A stretch of 56,027 nucleotides of DNA from Paenibacillus glycinis (GTDB lineage: Bacteria > Bacillota > Bacilli > Paenibacillales > Paenibacillaceae): positions 1-56,027 of the forward strand of contig NZ_JAAAMV010000015.1 of the NCBI RefSeq assembly GCF_009909185.1. Direction: 5' to 3'. A model generated the notes under the pieces. It was not told the origin of the DNA. It was given only the letters and a program-made list of their open reading frames with translations, and ran no database searches. Made by a program: the position numbers and the translations under genes. Positions 41,775 to 50,794 of this stretch are shown one piece after another (positions within the stretch are counted from its first letter, which is position 1; each line of letters opens with the position of its first letter).

Positions 41775-42224
41775 ATGGATTTGGAACATACAGAACAAAT
41801 GACGGACGCAGCGCCTACGCTGGAGGAGCTGAAGAAATCCGCCGGGCGCATGTCCAACTGGCGTGAGCGGCTGAAAGCGGTGGAAGCGCTGGGCGAAGCG
41901 GGCGGTCAACCCGTGACCGACCTGCTGTCCCGCATCGCGCAGAACGATCCCGTGCATCAGGTGCAGCTGGCGGCGCATCGCGCGGCGGTCAAGCTGGGCG
42001 CGGAGCTGGAAGCGCCGGCACGCAAGACGGGCGAGCTGATCAAGGGCACGGGCAAAATCCTGCTCCGCATCAAGAAGAGCCTGCCGGCGGGCCATGATTA
42101 CCAGGCATTCAAGGAAAAGCTGAAGCATATGCGAACGGATGTCTACGATACCTACGAAGGCGATAAGGAAGCTGAATTCGATCAGTGGCTGGAACAGAAG
42201 TGGTCCTCCTTGTCCGGCAGGTAG
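41775..42224 (+). CDS. HEAT-repeat-like small protein
   Basis: A 149-residue soluble helical protein. Residues 14-80 resemble a HEAT-like pair (WRERLKAVEALGEAGGQPVTD; IAQNDPVHQVQLAAHRAAVKLG), which usually serves protein contacts. The C-terminal half is charged, with DTYEGDKEAEFDQWLEQKW. The ATG at 41775 lies 4 bases after AAGGGAG, a short spacing; the ATG at 41799 is an alternative. A small basic protein gene follows after 5 bases. Confidence 0.75.
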   Translation: MDLEHTEQMTDAAPTLEELKKSAGRMSNWRERLKAVEALGEAGGQPVTDLLSRIAQNDPVHQVQLAAHRAAVKLGAELEAPARKTGELIKGTGKILLRIKKSLPAGHDYQAFKEKLKHMRTDVYDTYEGDKEAEFDQWLEQKWSSLSGR

Positions 42225-42229
42225 ACGAT

Positions 42230-42421
42230 ATGGCCAAAGGCAAAGGCGGTACGGGCCGCGGCACCGACAAAAAAGGCTGGACCCGCTGGCAGGCGGGCGA
42301 GAAACGCTTGAAGAACGCGCCCAAGCCCTACAAGAGCAAAGGCACGAAGAGCCCGCAGGGCGAAGGCGGCGCGACGGCGTCCGCAGCAGGCAAGGGAGTC
42401 AAGCCCGCCCCCTCCAAATAA
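42230..42421 (+). CDS. Small basic Gly/Lys-rich protein
   Basis: A 63-residue, strongly basic, low-complexity protein (MAKGKGGTGRGTDKKGWTRW at the start, ending GVKPAPSK) likely to be largely disordered and perhaps nucleic-acid binding. It starts 6 bases after the stop of the HEAT-like gene, with only a weak binding site inside that gene's end, suggesting coupled translation. Confidence 0.65.
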   Translation: MAKGKGGTGRGTDKKGWTRWQAGEKRLKNAPKPYKSKGTKSPQGEGGATASAAGKGVKPAPSK

Positions 42422-42537
42422 CGGGCAATCTCCGATCGGGCGGCCGATACCGCCGAACCGGAGGTTTAAATTTCCTCATTTCGTGAACGCTGTTGAACAG
42501 ACGGCGTTCCGCGAATGGGGATTTTTTGGCATGCCCC

Positions 42538-42576
42538 TTGACTTTATTTTTAATTATGTCAAAATGACAATATAAG
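42538..42576 (+). promoter_or_regulatory. Promoter region with dyad operator of the NAD salvage cluster
   Basis: TTGACT (42538-42543) is followed by AT-rich DNA containing the perfect dyad TGTCA-AAA-TGACA (42557-42569) and TATAAG (42571-42576). The dyad overlaps the region where RNA polymerase must bind and is a candidate operator for the NrtR-like protein encoded immediately downstream. Exact -10/-35 pairing is uncertain. Confidence 0.5.
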
Positions 42577-42600
42577 AAAACCGAAGCAGGTGATCCCATC

Positions 42601-43374
42601 GTGAACGAGTCCTTTGACGAGGCCGCGTCCTACTCGGCCGGCCGATACCGCACGCCGGACGGCGCTCCGACGGATATCGTGATCTTCACCATTACGTCGA
42701 CGGAGCGCGGCACGGCGAAGAAGTCGCTGCCCTTGCGGCAGCTGGAGGTGCTGCTCATTCAGCGCAAAGGCTGGCCGTACCAAGGCCATTGGGCGCTCCC
42801 GGGCGGCTTCGCCAGGGAGACGGAGACGCTGCTCGGCAGCGCGCTGCGCGAGCTGCGGGAGGAGACGGGCGTCGCCGACGTGCACATCGAATATTTCAAC
42901 GCATACAGCGAGCCCGGCCGCGATCCCCGCGGATGGATGATCTCGCACGCGTTCTTCGCGCTCGTGCACGAGCATGCGCTCGCGGAGCGGCGCGCGGCGG
43001 ACGACGCCGCAGACGTCCGGCTGTTCCCGGTGCAGGAAGCGCTGGCGATGGACCTCGCCTTCGATCACCGCTCGATTCTCGAGGACGCGCTGCAGCAGAT
43101 TCGCGTCAAGATGCTGACGACGACGATCGCGCGTTCGTTTCTCCCGGAGGAGTTTACGATCGGCGAGCTCTACCAAGTGATCGAAGCGGTCGTGCCGGCG
43201 TTCGAAGAGAAAAATTTTATCCGCAAGATCACGTCGACGCAGAGCCGCAAGGGCATCATAGAAGAAGCGCGCGACCGCAAGGGAGAACTGAAGCAGTCCA
43301 ACCGCCACTCCCAACGCGCGGCGCAGCTGTACCGGTTCACGGACTACGTGCCCCGGCTTTCGATTTACAGCTAG
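42601..43374 (+). CDS. NrtR-like Nudix-domain regulator with winged-helix C-terminus
   Basis: A 257-residue protein from a GTG start with AGGTGA about 10 bases upstream. Residues 20-165 form a Nudix domain with an intact Nudix box (GGFARETETLLGSALREL followed by REETGV), so the catalytic Glu residues remain. Residues 175-250 (LPEEFTIGELYQVIEAVVPA, KNFIRKI, RAAQLYRF) match the winged helix of NrtR, a repressor of NAD biosynthesis genes that senses ADP-ribose. Two NAD salvage genes follow. It may be both regulator and ADP-ribose hydrolase; a plain ADP-ribose pyrophosphatase is the alternative. Confidence 0.85.
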   Translation: MNESFDEAASYSAGRYRTPDGAPTDIVIFTITSTERGTAKKSLPLRQLEVLLIQRKGWPYQGHWALPGGFARETETLLGSALRELREETGVADVHIEYFNAYSEPGRDPRGWMISHAFFALVHEHALAERRAADDAADVRLFPVQEALAMDLAFDHRSILEDALQQIRVKMLTTTIARSFLPEEFTIGELYQVIEAVVPAFEEKNFIRKITSTQSRKGIIEEARDRKGELKQSNRHSQRAAQLYRFTDYVPRLSIYS

Positions 43375-43454
43375 CCGCCTTGCATCTTCAATTCAATTCG
43401 CAATCCGTATTTTCGATTCGAAACCTTCATTCACATCCGAAAGGGGAGCTCCAT

Positions 43455-44012
43455 ATGAAAGCACTCCTCGTCATCGACTACACCGTGGACTTCGTCGTTG
43501 GCAAGCTGCCTTGCGGCCAGCCGGCCATCGACATCGAGGATCGCATCGCGGCTTTGACGGCGCGGTTCGCGGCAGAGGGCGACTTCGTCGTCATGGCCGT
43601 CGACCTGCACCGCGAGGGGGATGAGCTTCACCCCGAGCATAAGCTGTTTCCGCCTCACAACATCGAAGGCACGAGCGGCCGGGAGCTGTACGGCAAGCTG
43701 AAGGAAACGTACGAAGCGCATCGCGATCGCATCCATTGGATGGATAAAACGCGCTACAGCGCGTTTGCCGGCACGGATTTGGAGCTGCAGCTTCGCATGC
43801 GGGACATTCGGGAATTGCACCTCGTCGGCGTATGCACCGATATATGCGTCCTTCACACGGCCGTCGACGCGTACAACAGAGGCTACGAGCTCGCGGTTCA
43901 TGCCGATGCGGTCGCGACGTTCAACGCGCCGGGCCATGACTGGGCGCTGGGACATTTCAGGGACTCGCTCGGCGCGGCGATGTACAAGGACGGCCAACAG
44001 ATCAAGCGGTAG
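43455..44012 (+). CDS. Isochorismatase-fold hydrolase, probable nicotinamidase
   Basis: A 185-residue cysteine hydrolase. The catalytic triad is visible as D8 (LLVIDYTVDF), K98 (DKTRYSAF) and C131 (GVCTDICV). The metal-site-like D50-x-H52 resembles PncA, which deamidates nicotinamide to nicotinate. Position between an NrtR-like regulator and nicotinate phosphoribosyltransferase supports the nicotinamidase assignment over other isochorismatase-family functions. AAGGGGAG is 6 bases before the ATG. Confidence 0.85.
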   Translation: MKALLVIDYTVDFVVGKLPCGQPAIDIEDRIAALTARFAAEGDFVVMAVDLHREGDELHPEHKLFPPHNIEGTSGRELYGKLKETYEAHRDRIHWMDKTRYSAFAGTDLELQLRMRDIRELHLVGVCTDICVLHTAVDAYNRGYELAVHADAVATFNAPGHDWALGHFRDSLGAAMYKDGQQIKR

Positions 44013-44034
44013 AGCAAAAGGAGAAACGGCGGGG

Positions 44035-45483
44035 ATGAGCATGACGCACGAGAATTTGACGCTGCACACCGACAAATATCAGATCAATATGATGTACGCC
44101 CATTGGGTGCAAGGCTCGCATAACAAGCAGGCGGTATTCGAGGTGTTCTTCCGCAAGCTGCCTTTCGGCAATGGATACGCGGTCTTCGCCGGATTGGAGC
44201 GGGTCGTCGACTATATTCGGAATCTTCGCTTCGGAGACGAGGAGATTGCCTACCTGCGGGAGCAGGAGGAAGGCTACGCGGAAGCGTTCCTGGACGCGCT
44301 GCGCGAGCTCCGGTTTACCGGGCAGCTGGACGCGGTGCCGGAAGGAACGCTCGTGTTTCCGAACGAGCCGCTGCTGCGCATCACGGGCCGGATCTTCGAA
44401 ACGCAGCTGATCGAGACGGCGATCCTGAACTTCGTCAATTACCAGACGCTCATCGCGACGAAAGCTTCGCGCATCAAGCAGGTGGCCGGCGACGACGGCC
44501 TGCTGGAGTTCGGCACGAGAAGGGCGCAGGAAGCCGACGCATCCGTCTGGGGCGCCCGATCGGCGTATATCGCCGGTTTTCACGCGACGTCCAACCTGCG
44601 GGCGGGCATGCTGTTCGGCATTCCGGTCAAGGGAACGCATGCCCATGCTTGGGTGCAGGGCCATGACAGCGAAGAAGAAGCGTTCCGCAAATACGCGGAA
44701 GTGCTGCCCGATCAAGTGACGCTGCTCGTCGACACGTACGATACGCTGCGCAGCGGCGTGCCGAACGCGATCCGGATCGGAAAGCTGCTCGAGAAGCAGG
44801 GGAAGAAGATGAACGGGATTCGCCTCGATAGCGGCGACTTGGCTTATCTGTCGCAGGAAGCCCGGCGGATGCTGGACGAAGCGGGACTGCGCTATGTCGG
44901 CATCGTCGCGTCGAACGATTTGGACGAAGGACTCATCTTCAGCCTGAAGGGGCAGGGCGCCAAAATCGACGTATGGGGCGTCGGCACGCAGCTGATCACT
45001 TCGGGCGACCAGCCGTCGCTCGGCGGCGTCTACAAGCTGGTGGCGCGGGAGAAGGACGGCGAACTCGTGCCGGTCATCAAGATTTCCGGCAATCCCGAGA
45101 AGGTGACCACGCCGGGACGCAAGGACCTGTACCGCATCGTCAACCGCGAGACCGGCATCGCCGAAGGCGATTATTTGACGCTCGCGGAGGAAGGTCCGAT
45201 GGATACCGAAGAACCGCTGCGGCTCTTCGACCCCGTGCACCATTACATTCAGAAAGTCGTCCGGCTCTACGATGCCGTGCCGCTGCTGGCCTCGATTTTC
45301 CGGGAGGGCGAGCTGGTTTACGAGCTTCCTTCGCTCGAAGACATCCGCCGCTATCACCGCGAGCAGCTGAAGCTGTTTTGGCCGCAGGTGCTGCGCAAGA
45401 CGAACCCGGCGGAATACCGCGTCAATCTCAGCGAGACGGCCTGGGAGCTGAAGATGGCGCTGATCGCGAAATACAGGGAGTAA
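44035..45483 (+). CDS. pncB: Nicotinate phosphoribosyltransferase
   Basis: A 482-residue enzyme of the Preiss-Handler pathway, making nicotinate mononucleotide from nicotinate and PRPP with ATP. Family motifs include TDKYQINMMYAHW at the N-terminus, EFGTRRAQ, GTHAHAWVQ (with the phosphorylated His) and GIRLDSGDLAYLS. Length is normal for the longer Firmicute type. AAAGGAG lies 11 bases before the ATG at 44035; the next ATG (44041) is less well placed. It follows the nicotinamidase-like gene by 22 bp. Confidence 0.95.
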   Translation: MSMTHENLTLHTDKYQINMMYAHWVQGSHNKQAVFEVFFRKLPFGNGYAVFAGLERVVDYIRNLRFGDEEIAYLREQEEGYAEAFLDALRELRFTGQLDAVPEGTLVFPNEPLLRITGRIFETQLIETAILNFVNYQTLIATKASRIKQVAGDDGLLEFGTRRAQEADASVWGARSAYIAGFHATSNLRAGMLFGIPVKGTHAHAWVQGHDSEEEAFRKYAEVLPDQVTLLVDTYDTLRSGVPNAIRIGKLLEKQGKKMNGIRLDSGDLAYLSQEARRMLDEAGLRYVGIVASNDLDEGLIFSLKGQGAKIDVWGVGTQLITSGDQPSLGGVYKLVAREKDGELVPVIKISGNPEKVTTPGRKDLYRIVNRETGIAEGDYLTLAEEGPMDTEEPLRLFDPVHHYIQKVVRLYDAVPLLASIFREGELVYELPSLEDIRRYHREQLKLFWPQVLRKTNPAEYRVNLSETAWELKMALIAKYRE

Positions 45484-45577
45484 GGTTGGCGGCGATAGGC
45501 CGCGGCCAAGCCGAGACACTCAGCCCGCGGATGCTTCATGAAGCAGACACGCTTTCCGGCAGTCGGCGCTCCATTCC

Positions 45578-45624
45578 CCCGCAGGATCGATACTTCTCCG
45601 GAAGCGTCGAACCTGCGGGTTTTT
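45578..45624 (+). terminator. Rho-independent terminator of the NAD salvage cluster
   Basis: CCCGCAGGATCGA (45578-45590) and TCGAACCTGCGGG (45607-45619), one mismatch, are followed by five T residues (45620-45624). The remaining intergenic DNA to 45805 shows AT-rich stretches that probably include the locus C promoter, but I could not fix its position. Confidence 0.85.
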
Positions 45625-45805
45625 GCGTTTTAAGCACCGCCCTCTCCCTGCCTGACTTGCGAAGAAAAGCTGCATCGCCGCCTTCGACCGGGGGAAACCT
45701 TCTAAATAATCTACAGCTTTTTGAACTTATGCTATCTATTTGGGCGCCGCCCGTCTTGATAAACTTAAAGCGCACCATAACAAACATACAAAAGGTGGGC
45801 TCCAC

Positions 45806-47191
45806 ATGAAGCGTTTCGGTAGTTTATTGCTCGTGGGCGCGGTAAGCGTCAGCTTGGCCGCTTGCGGAAATTCGGGATCGGACAACGCAAGCACGAACGG
45901 GAGCACGAATGGAAGCGGCAATAGCCCTGCCGCGAACGCGGGCGATTCGGCGTCGGCGGGGAACAAGCCCGTTACGCTGAACTTTTTCTCCAACAACGCC
46001 GATCAGACGACGGGCCAAGGCCTCGTCGAGAAGCAGCTGGCGGATGCGTACATGAAGGAAAACCCTACTATTACGATCAAGTTCGAATCGGTATCCCCCG
46101 ATCAGCAGTATCAGGACAAGCTCAAGATCTACAACGCGTCGAACGCCATGCCGGACGTGATGATGATGTGGTCGCTGCCGGGCCTGATGAATCCGCTGAT
46201 CAAGAACGATACGCTGATGGAATTCACGCCGGACGACGTGAAGGACATGGGCTTCCAGCCGGCCGCCCTCAAAGCGTTCACCTCGAACGGCAAAATCTAC
46301 GGCCTGCCGAAAAACTCGGACTTCCTGGTGCTCTATTACAACAAGAAAATCTTTCAAGACAATGGATTGGAGCCGCCCAAATCGGAAGCGGAGCTGATCG
46401 ACGTCAGCAAGAAGCTGAACGACAAGAAAATCGTGCCCGTCGCCATGGACGGCCGGGACGGCTGGCCGCTCTTCCTGTGGTTCCAGAACGAAATGCAGCG
46501 TTCGTCCGGTTCCTTCCAGACCTTGACCGACGCGGTTTATCGCAAAGGGACGTTCAAGGATCTCGGCGGCATCCAGGTCGCGGCCAAGATGCAGGAGATC
46601 GTCAAGGCCGGCGCCTTCGGCGAAGGCTTCCTGAACCTCGATTACGGCGCGGCCAAGAATCTGTTCGTGCAGGGCAAGGCGGCCATGTTCATCATGGGCG
46701 AGTGGGAGATGGGGATGGGCTCGGATCCCAACATTCCCGATGATATTCGCGGCAACATCGGCGCGCTGCCGATTCCTGCCGGCGACAAGGGCGCCAATAC
46801 CGATCTGATGGCTTGGTTCGGCGGAGGCTACAGCGTCAACGCCAAGTCCCCGCATGCGCAGGAGGCCAAAGCCTTCGCGCTGTGGATGATGAAGCAGGAC
46901 AACTGGGCGAAGAGCGTATGGCAAAGCGGCGTCACGTTCCCGGCGCAGGAGTTCAACCAGTATACGACGGACCAGCAATCCAGCCTGCAGAAGGAATTGG
47001 CGGATATCTTCACGAACGCGACGACGATCAGCGGCAATGTCGCGACCGACAACCTGCAGTCCGACGACGCGTCCAAGTTCACGAACGGCATTCAGGCGCT
47101 TACCGCGTTCAAGTACACGCCGGAAGCCTTCGTGGATCTGATCGACGCGGCGGCGGAAGAAAGCAACAAAGCCAATGAGGCCGCGAAGTAA
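45806..47191 (+). CDS. Lipoprotein sugar-binding protein (locus C)
   Basis: A 461-residue solute-binding lipoprotein of the MalE/UgpB group. Lipobox LAAC with Cys20; Asn/Ser/Gly-rich linker to about residue 52; YGLPKNSDFLVLYYNKKIF and QGKAAMFIMGEWEMGMG in the binding domain. AAAGGTGGG is 7 bases before the ATG. Permeases follow after a hairpin that may cap its mRNA. Substrate unknown, probably an oligosaccharide. Confidence 0.92.
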   Translation: MKRFGSLLLVGAVSVSLAACGNSGSDNASTNGSTNGSGNSPAANAGDSASAGNKPVTLNFFSNNADQTTGQGLVEKQLADAYMKENPTITIKFESVSPDQQYQDKLKIYNASNAMPDVMMMWSLPGLMNPLIKNDTLMEFTPDDVKDMGFQPAALKAFTSNGKIYGLPKNSDFLVLYYNKKIFQDNGLEPPKSEAELIDVSKKLNDKKIVPVAMDGRDGWPLFLWFQNEMQRSSGSFQTLTDAVYRKGTFKDLGGIQVAAKMQEIVKAGAFGEGFLNLDYGAAKNLFVQGKAAMFIMGEWEMGMGSDPNIPDDIRGNIGALPIPAGDKGANTDLMAWFGGGYSVNAKSPHAQEAKAFALWMMKQDNWAKSVWQSGVTFPAQEFNQYTTDQQSSLQKELADIFTNATTISGNVATDNLQSDDASKFTNGIQALTAFKYTPEAFVDLIDAAAEESNKANEAAK

Positions 47192-47204
47192 ATAGGCACG
47201 CGAA

Positions 47205-47241
47205 AGAGGCAGAGCGACTTCGGTTCTCTGCTTCTATTTTT
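47205..47241 (+). terminator. Intra-operon hairpin with T run (attenuator)
   Basis: AGAGGCAGAGCGAC (47205-47218), TTCG loop and GTTCTCTGCTTCT (47223-47235) form an imperfect stem followed by A and five T residues. Lying between the binding-protein and permease genes, it probably lowers permease expression relative to the binding protein. Confidence 0.75.
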
Positions 47242-47262
47242 CAAACGGAATGGGTTGATTTC

Positions 47263-48147
47263 ATGCATCGGATGATGAGCGACAAACGAACGATCTTTTT
47301 GATGATGGCGCCGGGCTTCGCGGTTTTTTTCGCGATCGTGTTCATTCCCGTCTTCGTCAGTTTATTCTACAGCTTCACCGACTGGGACGGGATAAGCGCC
47401 TATCGCATGGTCGGCTTGCATAATTACCGGGAGCTGCTGCTGCACGATCCGGTATTCTGGAAGGCGCTCCGCAACGCGTTCCTGCTGGGCGGCGCGTTCC
47501 TGCTCATCCAGCATCCGCTGGCCGTCGCCACGGCCATGATCCTGCAATATTGCGGACGCGCGGAGAAGGCGCTCCGGACGATTTTGTTCATTCCGTCCAT
47601 CATCTCGGGATTCGTCACCTCCAAGATGTGGGTTCAGATCCTGTCGACGCAGTTCGGCCTGCTGAATCGGCTGCTGGACGCCGTCGGATTATCCACCTGG
47701 CGGCAGGATTGGCTCGGCAGCTCCTCCTGGGCGATCGCCAGCATCATCTTCGTGGCCATGTGGCAGGGATTCGGCTACGCGTTCCTGCTCTACTATACCG
47801 GCGTGAAGGGCATTCCGCAGGACCTGCACGAAGCGGCCCGGCTGGACGGCGCGACGGCCTGGCAGCTCAACACCCGGATCGTGCTGCCCTTGCTGCAGCC
47901 CGTTATCCGCACGAGCATTATTCTCGCCTTCATCGCGGCGTTCAAGCAGATGGATACCGTTTACTTGATGACGCAGGGCGGCCCGGACAACAGCACGCAG
48001 TTTCTGGCCACCTATCTGTACCAGAAGGCATTTTCGATCAATCTCTACGGTTACGCGAACGCGATCTCCGTCCTGTTCATTATCGTATGCCTGCTCGTGA
48101 CGGCTGCATTGAACCGAATGGGCAGACAAGAAGTAGGTGAATTCTAA
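47263..48147 (+). CDS. Sugar ABC transporter permease, MalF/UgpA type (locus C)
   Basis: A 294-residue inner-membrane permease with six likely spans and EAA loop HEAARLDGATAWQLNTRIVLP followed by TQGGPDNST. The ATG at 47263 has only a weak ribosome site (GGGTTGATT); internal ATGs at 47272 and 47275 are possible. Its stop overlaps the next start by one base. Confidence 0.92.
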   Translation: MHRMMSDKRTIFLMMAPGFAVFFAIVFIPVFVSLFYSFTDWDGISAYRMVGLHNYRELLLHDPVFWKALRNAFLLGGAFLLIQHPLAVATAMILQYCGRAEKALRTILFIPSIISGFVTSKMWVQILSTQFGLLNRLLDAVGLSTWRQDWLGSSSWAIASIIFVAMWQGFGYAFLLYYTGVKGIPQDLHEAARLDGATAWQLNTRIVLPLLQPVIRTSIILAFIAAFKQMDTVYLMTQGGPDNSTQFLATYLYQKAFSINLYGYANAISVLFIIVCLLVTAALNRMGRQEVGEF

Positions 48148-48998
48148 TGGCACGGGCAAATCCGGCAATGAACCGCAAGTCGCCGCTCGGCTGGCCGTTC
48201 GGAATCGTGATGGCGGCCTTCGCGGCGATCCAGCTGTTCCCTCTCTTATGGCTGGTCGATTATTCCCTGCTCAAGAGCTCCCAGTTTTTCGGCGCGTCCA
48301 TTCTGATCTGGCCGAAGCCCGCGCAATGGGCGAATTACCGGATCGCGTTTACCGCGGGGCATATTCCGAGGTACTTGACCAACAGTCTGGTCGTGGCGGC
48401 TGTTACAATTTTCTTGACCGTGCTATTGTCTATGATGACGGCTTACGTCCTGACCCGCATGAAGTGGCGCCTCAGCAGCTTCTTCTATACGCTGCTCGTC
48501 GTCGGGCTCATCATCCCGCTGCACGCGACGCTGCTGCCGAACTTTTTTATTTTCAAGCAGTTCCATCTGCTCGATTCGTACGGCGCGTTGATCCTTCCCT
48601 ATGTCGCGTTCGGCTTGCCGTTCTGCACCCTGATCTTCTGCGGGTTCCTGCAGACCGTGCCGCGCGCGCTCGAAGAAGCCGCCGTGCTTGACGGCTTGAG
48701 CGTGCCGGGCATCCTGGTTCGCATCATGCTGCCCATCACCCGGCCGGCGATCGCGACGGTCAGCGTATTCTCGTTCCTCAGTTCTTGGAACGAATTCATC
48801 ATGGCCTTGACCTACGTCCGTTCGGAGCTGTATAAGACGCTGCCCTTTTCGCTGCTGCAATTCACGGGACAGTATTCCAGCAATTACGCGGCGCAAGCGG
48901 CGGTCATGACGGTCATCGCCATTCCGTCCGTCGTCGTGTACCTGCTGTTCACCGATCAAATTACGAGCAGCATCTCGCACGGGTCGGTCAAAGGATAA
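48147..48998 (+). CDS. Sugar ABC transporter permease, MalG/UgpE type (locus C)
   Basis: A 283-residue permease. EAA loop EEAAVLDGLSVPGILVRIMLP. It shares TAATG with the preceding stop, and AGGTGA lies inside that gene, so the two are translationally coupled. The sensor kinase gene follows after 32 bp. Confidence 0.92.
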   Translation: MARANPAMNRKSPLGWPFGIVMAAFAAIQLFPLLWLVDYSLLKSSQFFGASILIWPKPAQWANYRIAFTAGHIPRYLTNSLVVAAVTIFLTVLLSMMTAYVLTRMKWRLSSFFYTLLVVGLIIPLHATLLPNFFIFKQFHLLDSYGALILPYVAFGLPFCTLIFCGFLQTVPRALEEAAVLDGLSVPGILVRIMLPITRPAIATVSVFSFLSSWNEFIMALTYVRSELYKTLPFSLLQFTGQYSSNYAAQAAVMTVIAIPSVVVYLLFTDQITSSISHGSVKG

Positions 48999-49030
48999 CG
49001 GAAACCAATCTCGCGGAAAGAGGCGGCTGC

Positions 49031-50794
49031 ATGCGTATACCCCACAAGCTGATGCGATACTACCGGCGGCTGCCTCTGCGCATGAAGCTGTTGTTATGGA
49101 TATTTCCGTTATTGCTGCTGCCGGACATCGCCATCGGCGAATACTCGTATCACGTCGCCGCGAAGCAGGTGCTGAGCAAGATGGACGAGAGCCAAAAGAG
49201 CCTGGCCAACGAGACGGTCTCCCACTTGGATTACTTCTCGAAGGACATTTTGGATATTTATTATTATTTGTACCTGTCGACCGAGCTTCATACCGTGCTG
49301 CTGAACCGGGATCAGGATCTGGACCCGAACCTGACGCAGAACGTCTTTCAGAGCATCAACCGGCTGATGGTGACCCGGCAGTTTTTCAAATCGCTGGCGA
49401 TTTACGGGATCAACGGCAAAATGGTGGAGTTCGGCAATTTGCCGGCGGTCTCGTACGACGATTTCATGAAGACGGCTTCCTATCGCACGGTGTTTGCCAA
49501 CGCGGGGCAGGGCACGTGGGACATCCAGGACGCGGCGGCGCCGATTTTCCTGCGGAGCCCGAGCCCGCGCATCATATTCGCCAGGCCTTACAGCGACCTC
49601 GTCAACCTCGATTTGCAGGGCTTCGTCGTCATCGGCATCGACGAGACGGAATTGCGTCGTTCTTATGCCTCGGAAAGTCCGGGCGTCGAGACGCTTGTCA
49701 CCAATAACGACGGCGAGATCATCAGCGATTCGCAGGGCAGGTGGATCGGTCAGTCCATCCGTCAAACGCCCTACTATCAAAGCCAAGCCGGGCGAGCGTT
49801 GAAGGAGGTGGACTGGGCGCCGCCCAGCTCGTCGTGGCTGATCACCCACGAGCGCTCGAAGCTCACGGGCTGGCATGTGATCGTCGTCCGGCCGAGAAGC
49901 GAGCTGATCGGACAATTGAAGCCGATCAAGAGCTTTACGCTGCTCGTCATCATCGGCCTGTTGATTCTCGCGATTTCCTGCACCTGGTACATTTCGACGT
50001 GGTTCACGAAGCCCATCACCCAGCTGCTGGCGTCGATGCGGAAGGTGCAGAAGGGGGATTTCACCCAATCGATCAGCGTCGTGGACGAGGACGAGCTCAG
50101 CCAGCTTAACCGCGGCTACAATACGATGGTGCGGCGCGTCGGCCAGCTGATCGAGGAAGTCTACCAGGTCGAGCTGAAGCAGAAGGATTCGGAATTGAAG
50201 CTGCTGCAATCGCAGATCAATCCTCATTTTCTGTATAACACCTTGAACTCCGTGTCCCTGTTCGCGCTTCAGCATGGCGATCACCAAGTCGCCCAGATGA
50301 TCTACGCGCTCTCGACCTTCTTCCGAATGAACCTCAGCGGCGGCAAAGACCTGATCACGCTCGGAGAAGAGCTGCAGCTGGTCGAAAGCTACCTGTTCCT
50401 GCAGAAGATCCGGTTCGGCGATAAAATCGATTACGAAGTCGAGCTTGATCCGGCAGCGGCGGATTTCCCCATTCCGAAGCTGCTGATCCAGCCCTTCGTG
50501 GAAAACGCGATCGTGCACGGCATCGAGCCGTTGGAGGAGCCGGGCTATATCGGCATTTCCGCGGAGGCGGAGGATGGCATGCTGATTATCCAAGTCAGGG
50601 ACAACGGAAGCGGCATGACGCCCGAACGGCTCTCCGGGATCGACGATGATCCGGGCTACGCGATCGCCAATATCAAGGAACGCGTCCGGCTTCATTACGG
50701 GGACGAGGCCTCCATCGATATCCAGAGCGCCTTGGGAGCCGGGACGATCGTACGACTGAAGATTCGATGGCGGAAGGAGCGGATGGAATGCTGA
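49031..50794 (+). CDS. YesM-type sensor histidine kinase (locus C)
   Basis: A 587-residue membrane kinase: TM1 about 17-38, extracellular Cache-like domain to about 300, TM2 about 305-325, HAMP, phospho-His H399 in QINPHFLYNTLNSV, HATPase_c with QPFVENAIVHG and RDNGSGM. AAAGAGG precedes the ATG. The next gene, its regulator, overlaps by 7 bases. Gene order here (transport genes first, then kinase, regulator) is the reverse of locus B. Confidence 0.93.
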   Translation: MRIPHKLMRYYRRLPLRMKLLLWIFPLLLLPDIAIGEYSYHVAAKQVLSKMDESQKSLANETVSHLDYFSKDILDIYYYLYLSTELHTVLLNRDQDLDPNLTQNVFQSINRLMVTRQFFKSLAIYGINGKMVEFGNLPAVSYDDFMKTASYRTVFANAGQGTWDIQDAAAPIFLRSPSPRIIFARPYSDLVNLDLQGFVVIGIDETELRRSYASESPGVETLVTNNDGEIISDSQGRWIGQSIRQTPYYQSQAGRALKEVDWAPPSSSWLITHERSKLTGWHVIVVRPRSELIGQLKPIKSFTLLVIIGLLILAISCTWYISTWFTKPITQLLASMRKVQKGDFTQSISVVDEDELSQLNRGYNTMVRRVGQLIEEVYQVELKQKDSELKLLQSQINPHFLYNTLNSVSLFALQHGDHQVAQMIYALSTFFRMNLSGGKDLITLGEELQLVESYLFLQKIRFGDKIDYEVELDPAAADFPIPKLLIQPFVENAIVHGIEPLEEPGYIGISAEAEDGMLIIQVRDNGSGMTPERLSGIDDDPGYAIANIKERVRLHYGDEASIDIQSALGAGTIVRLKIRWRKERMEC

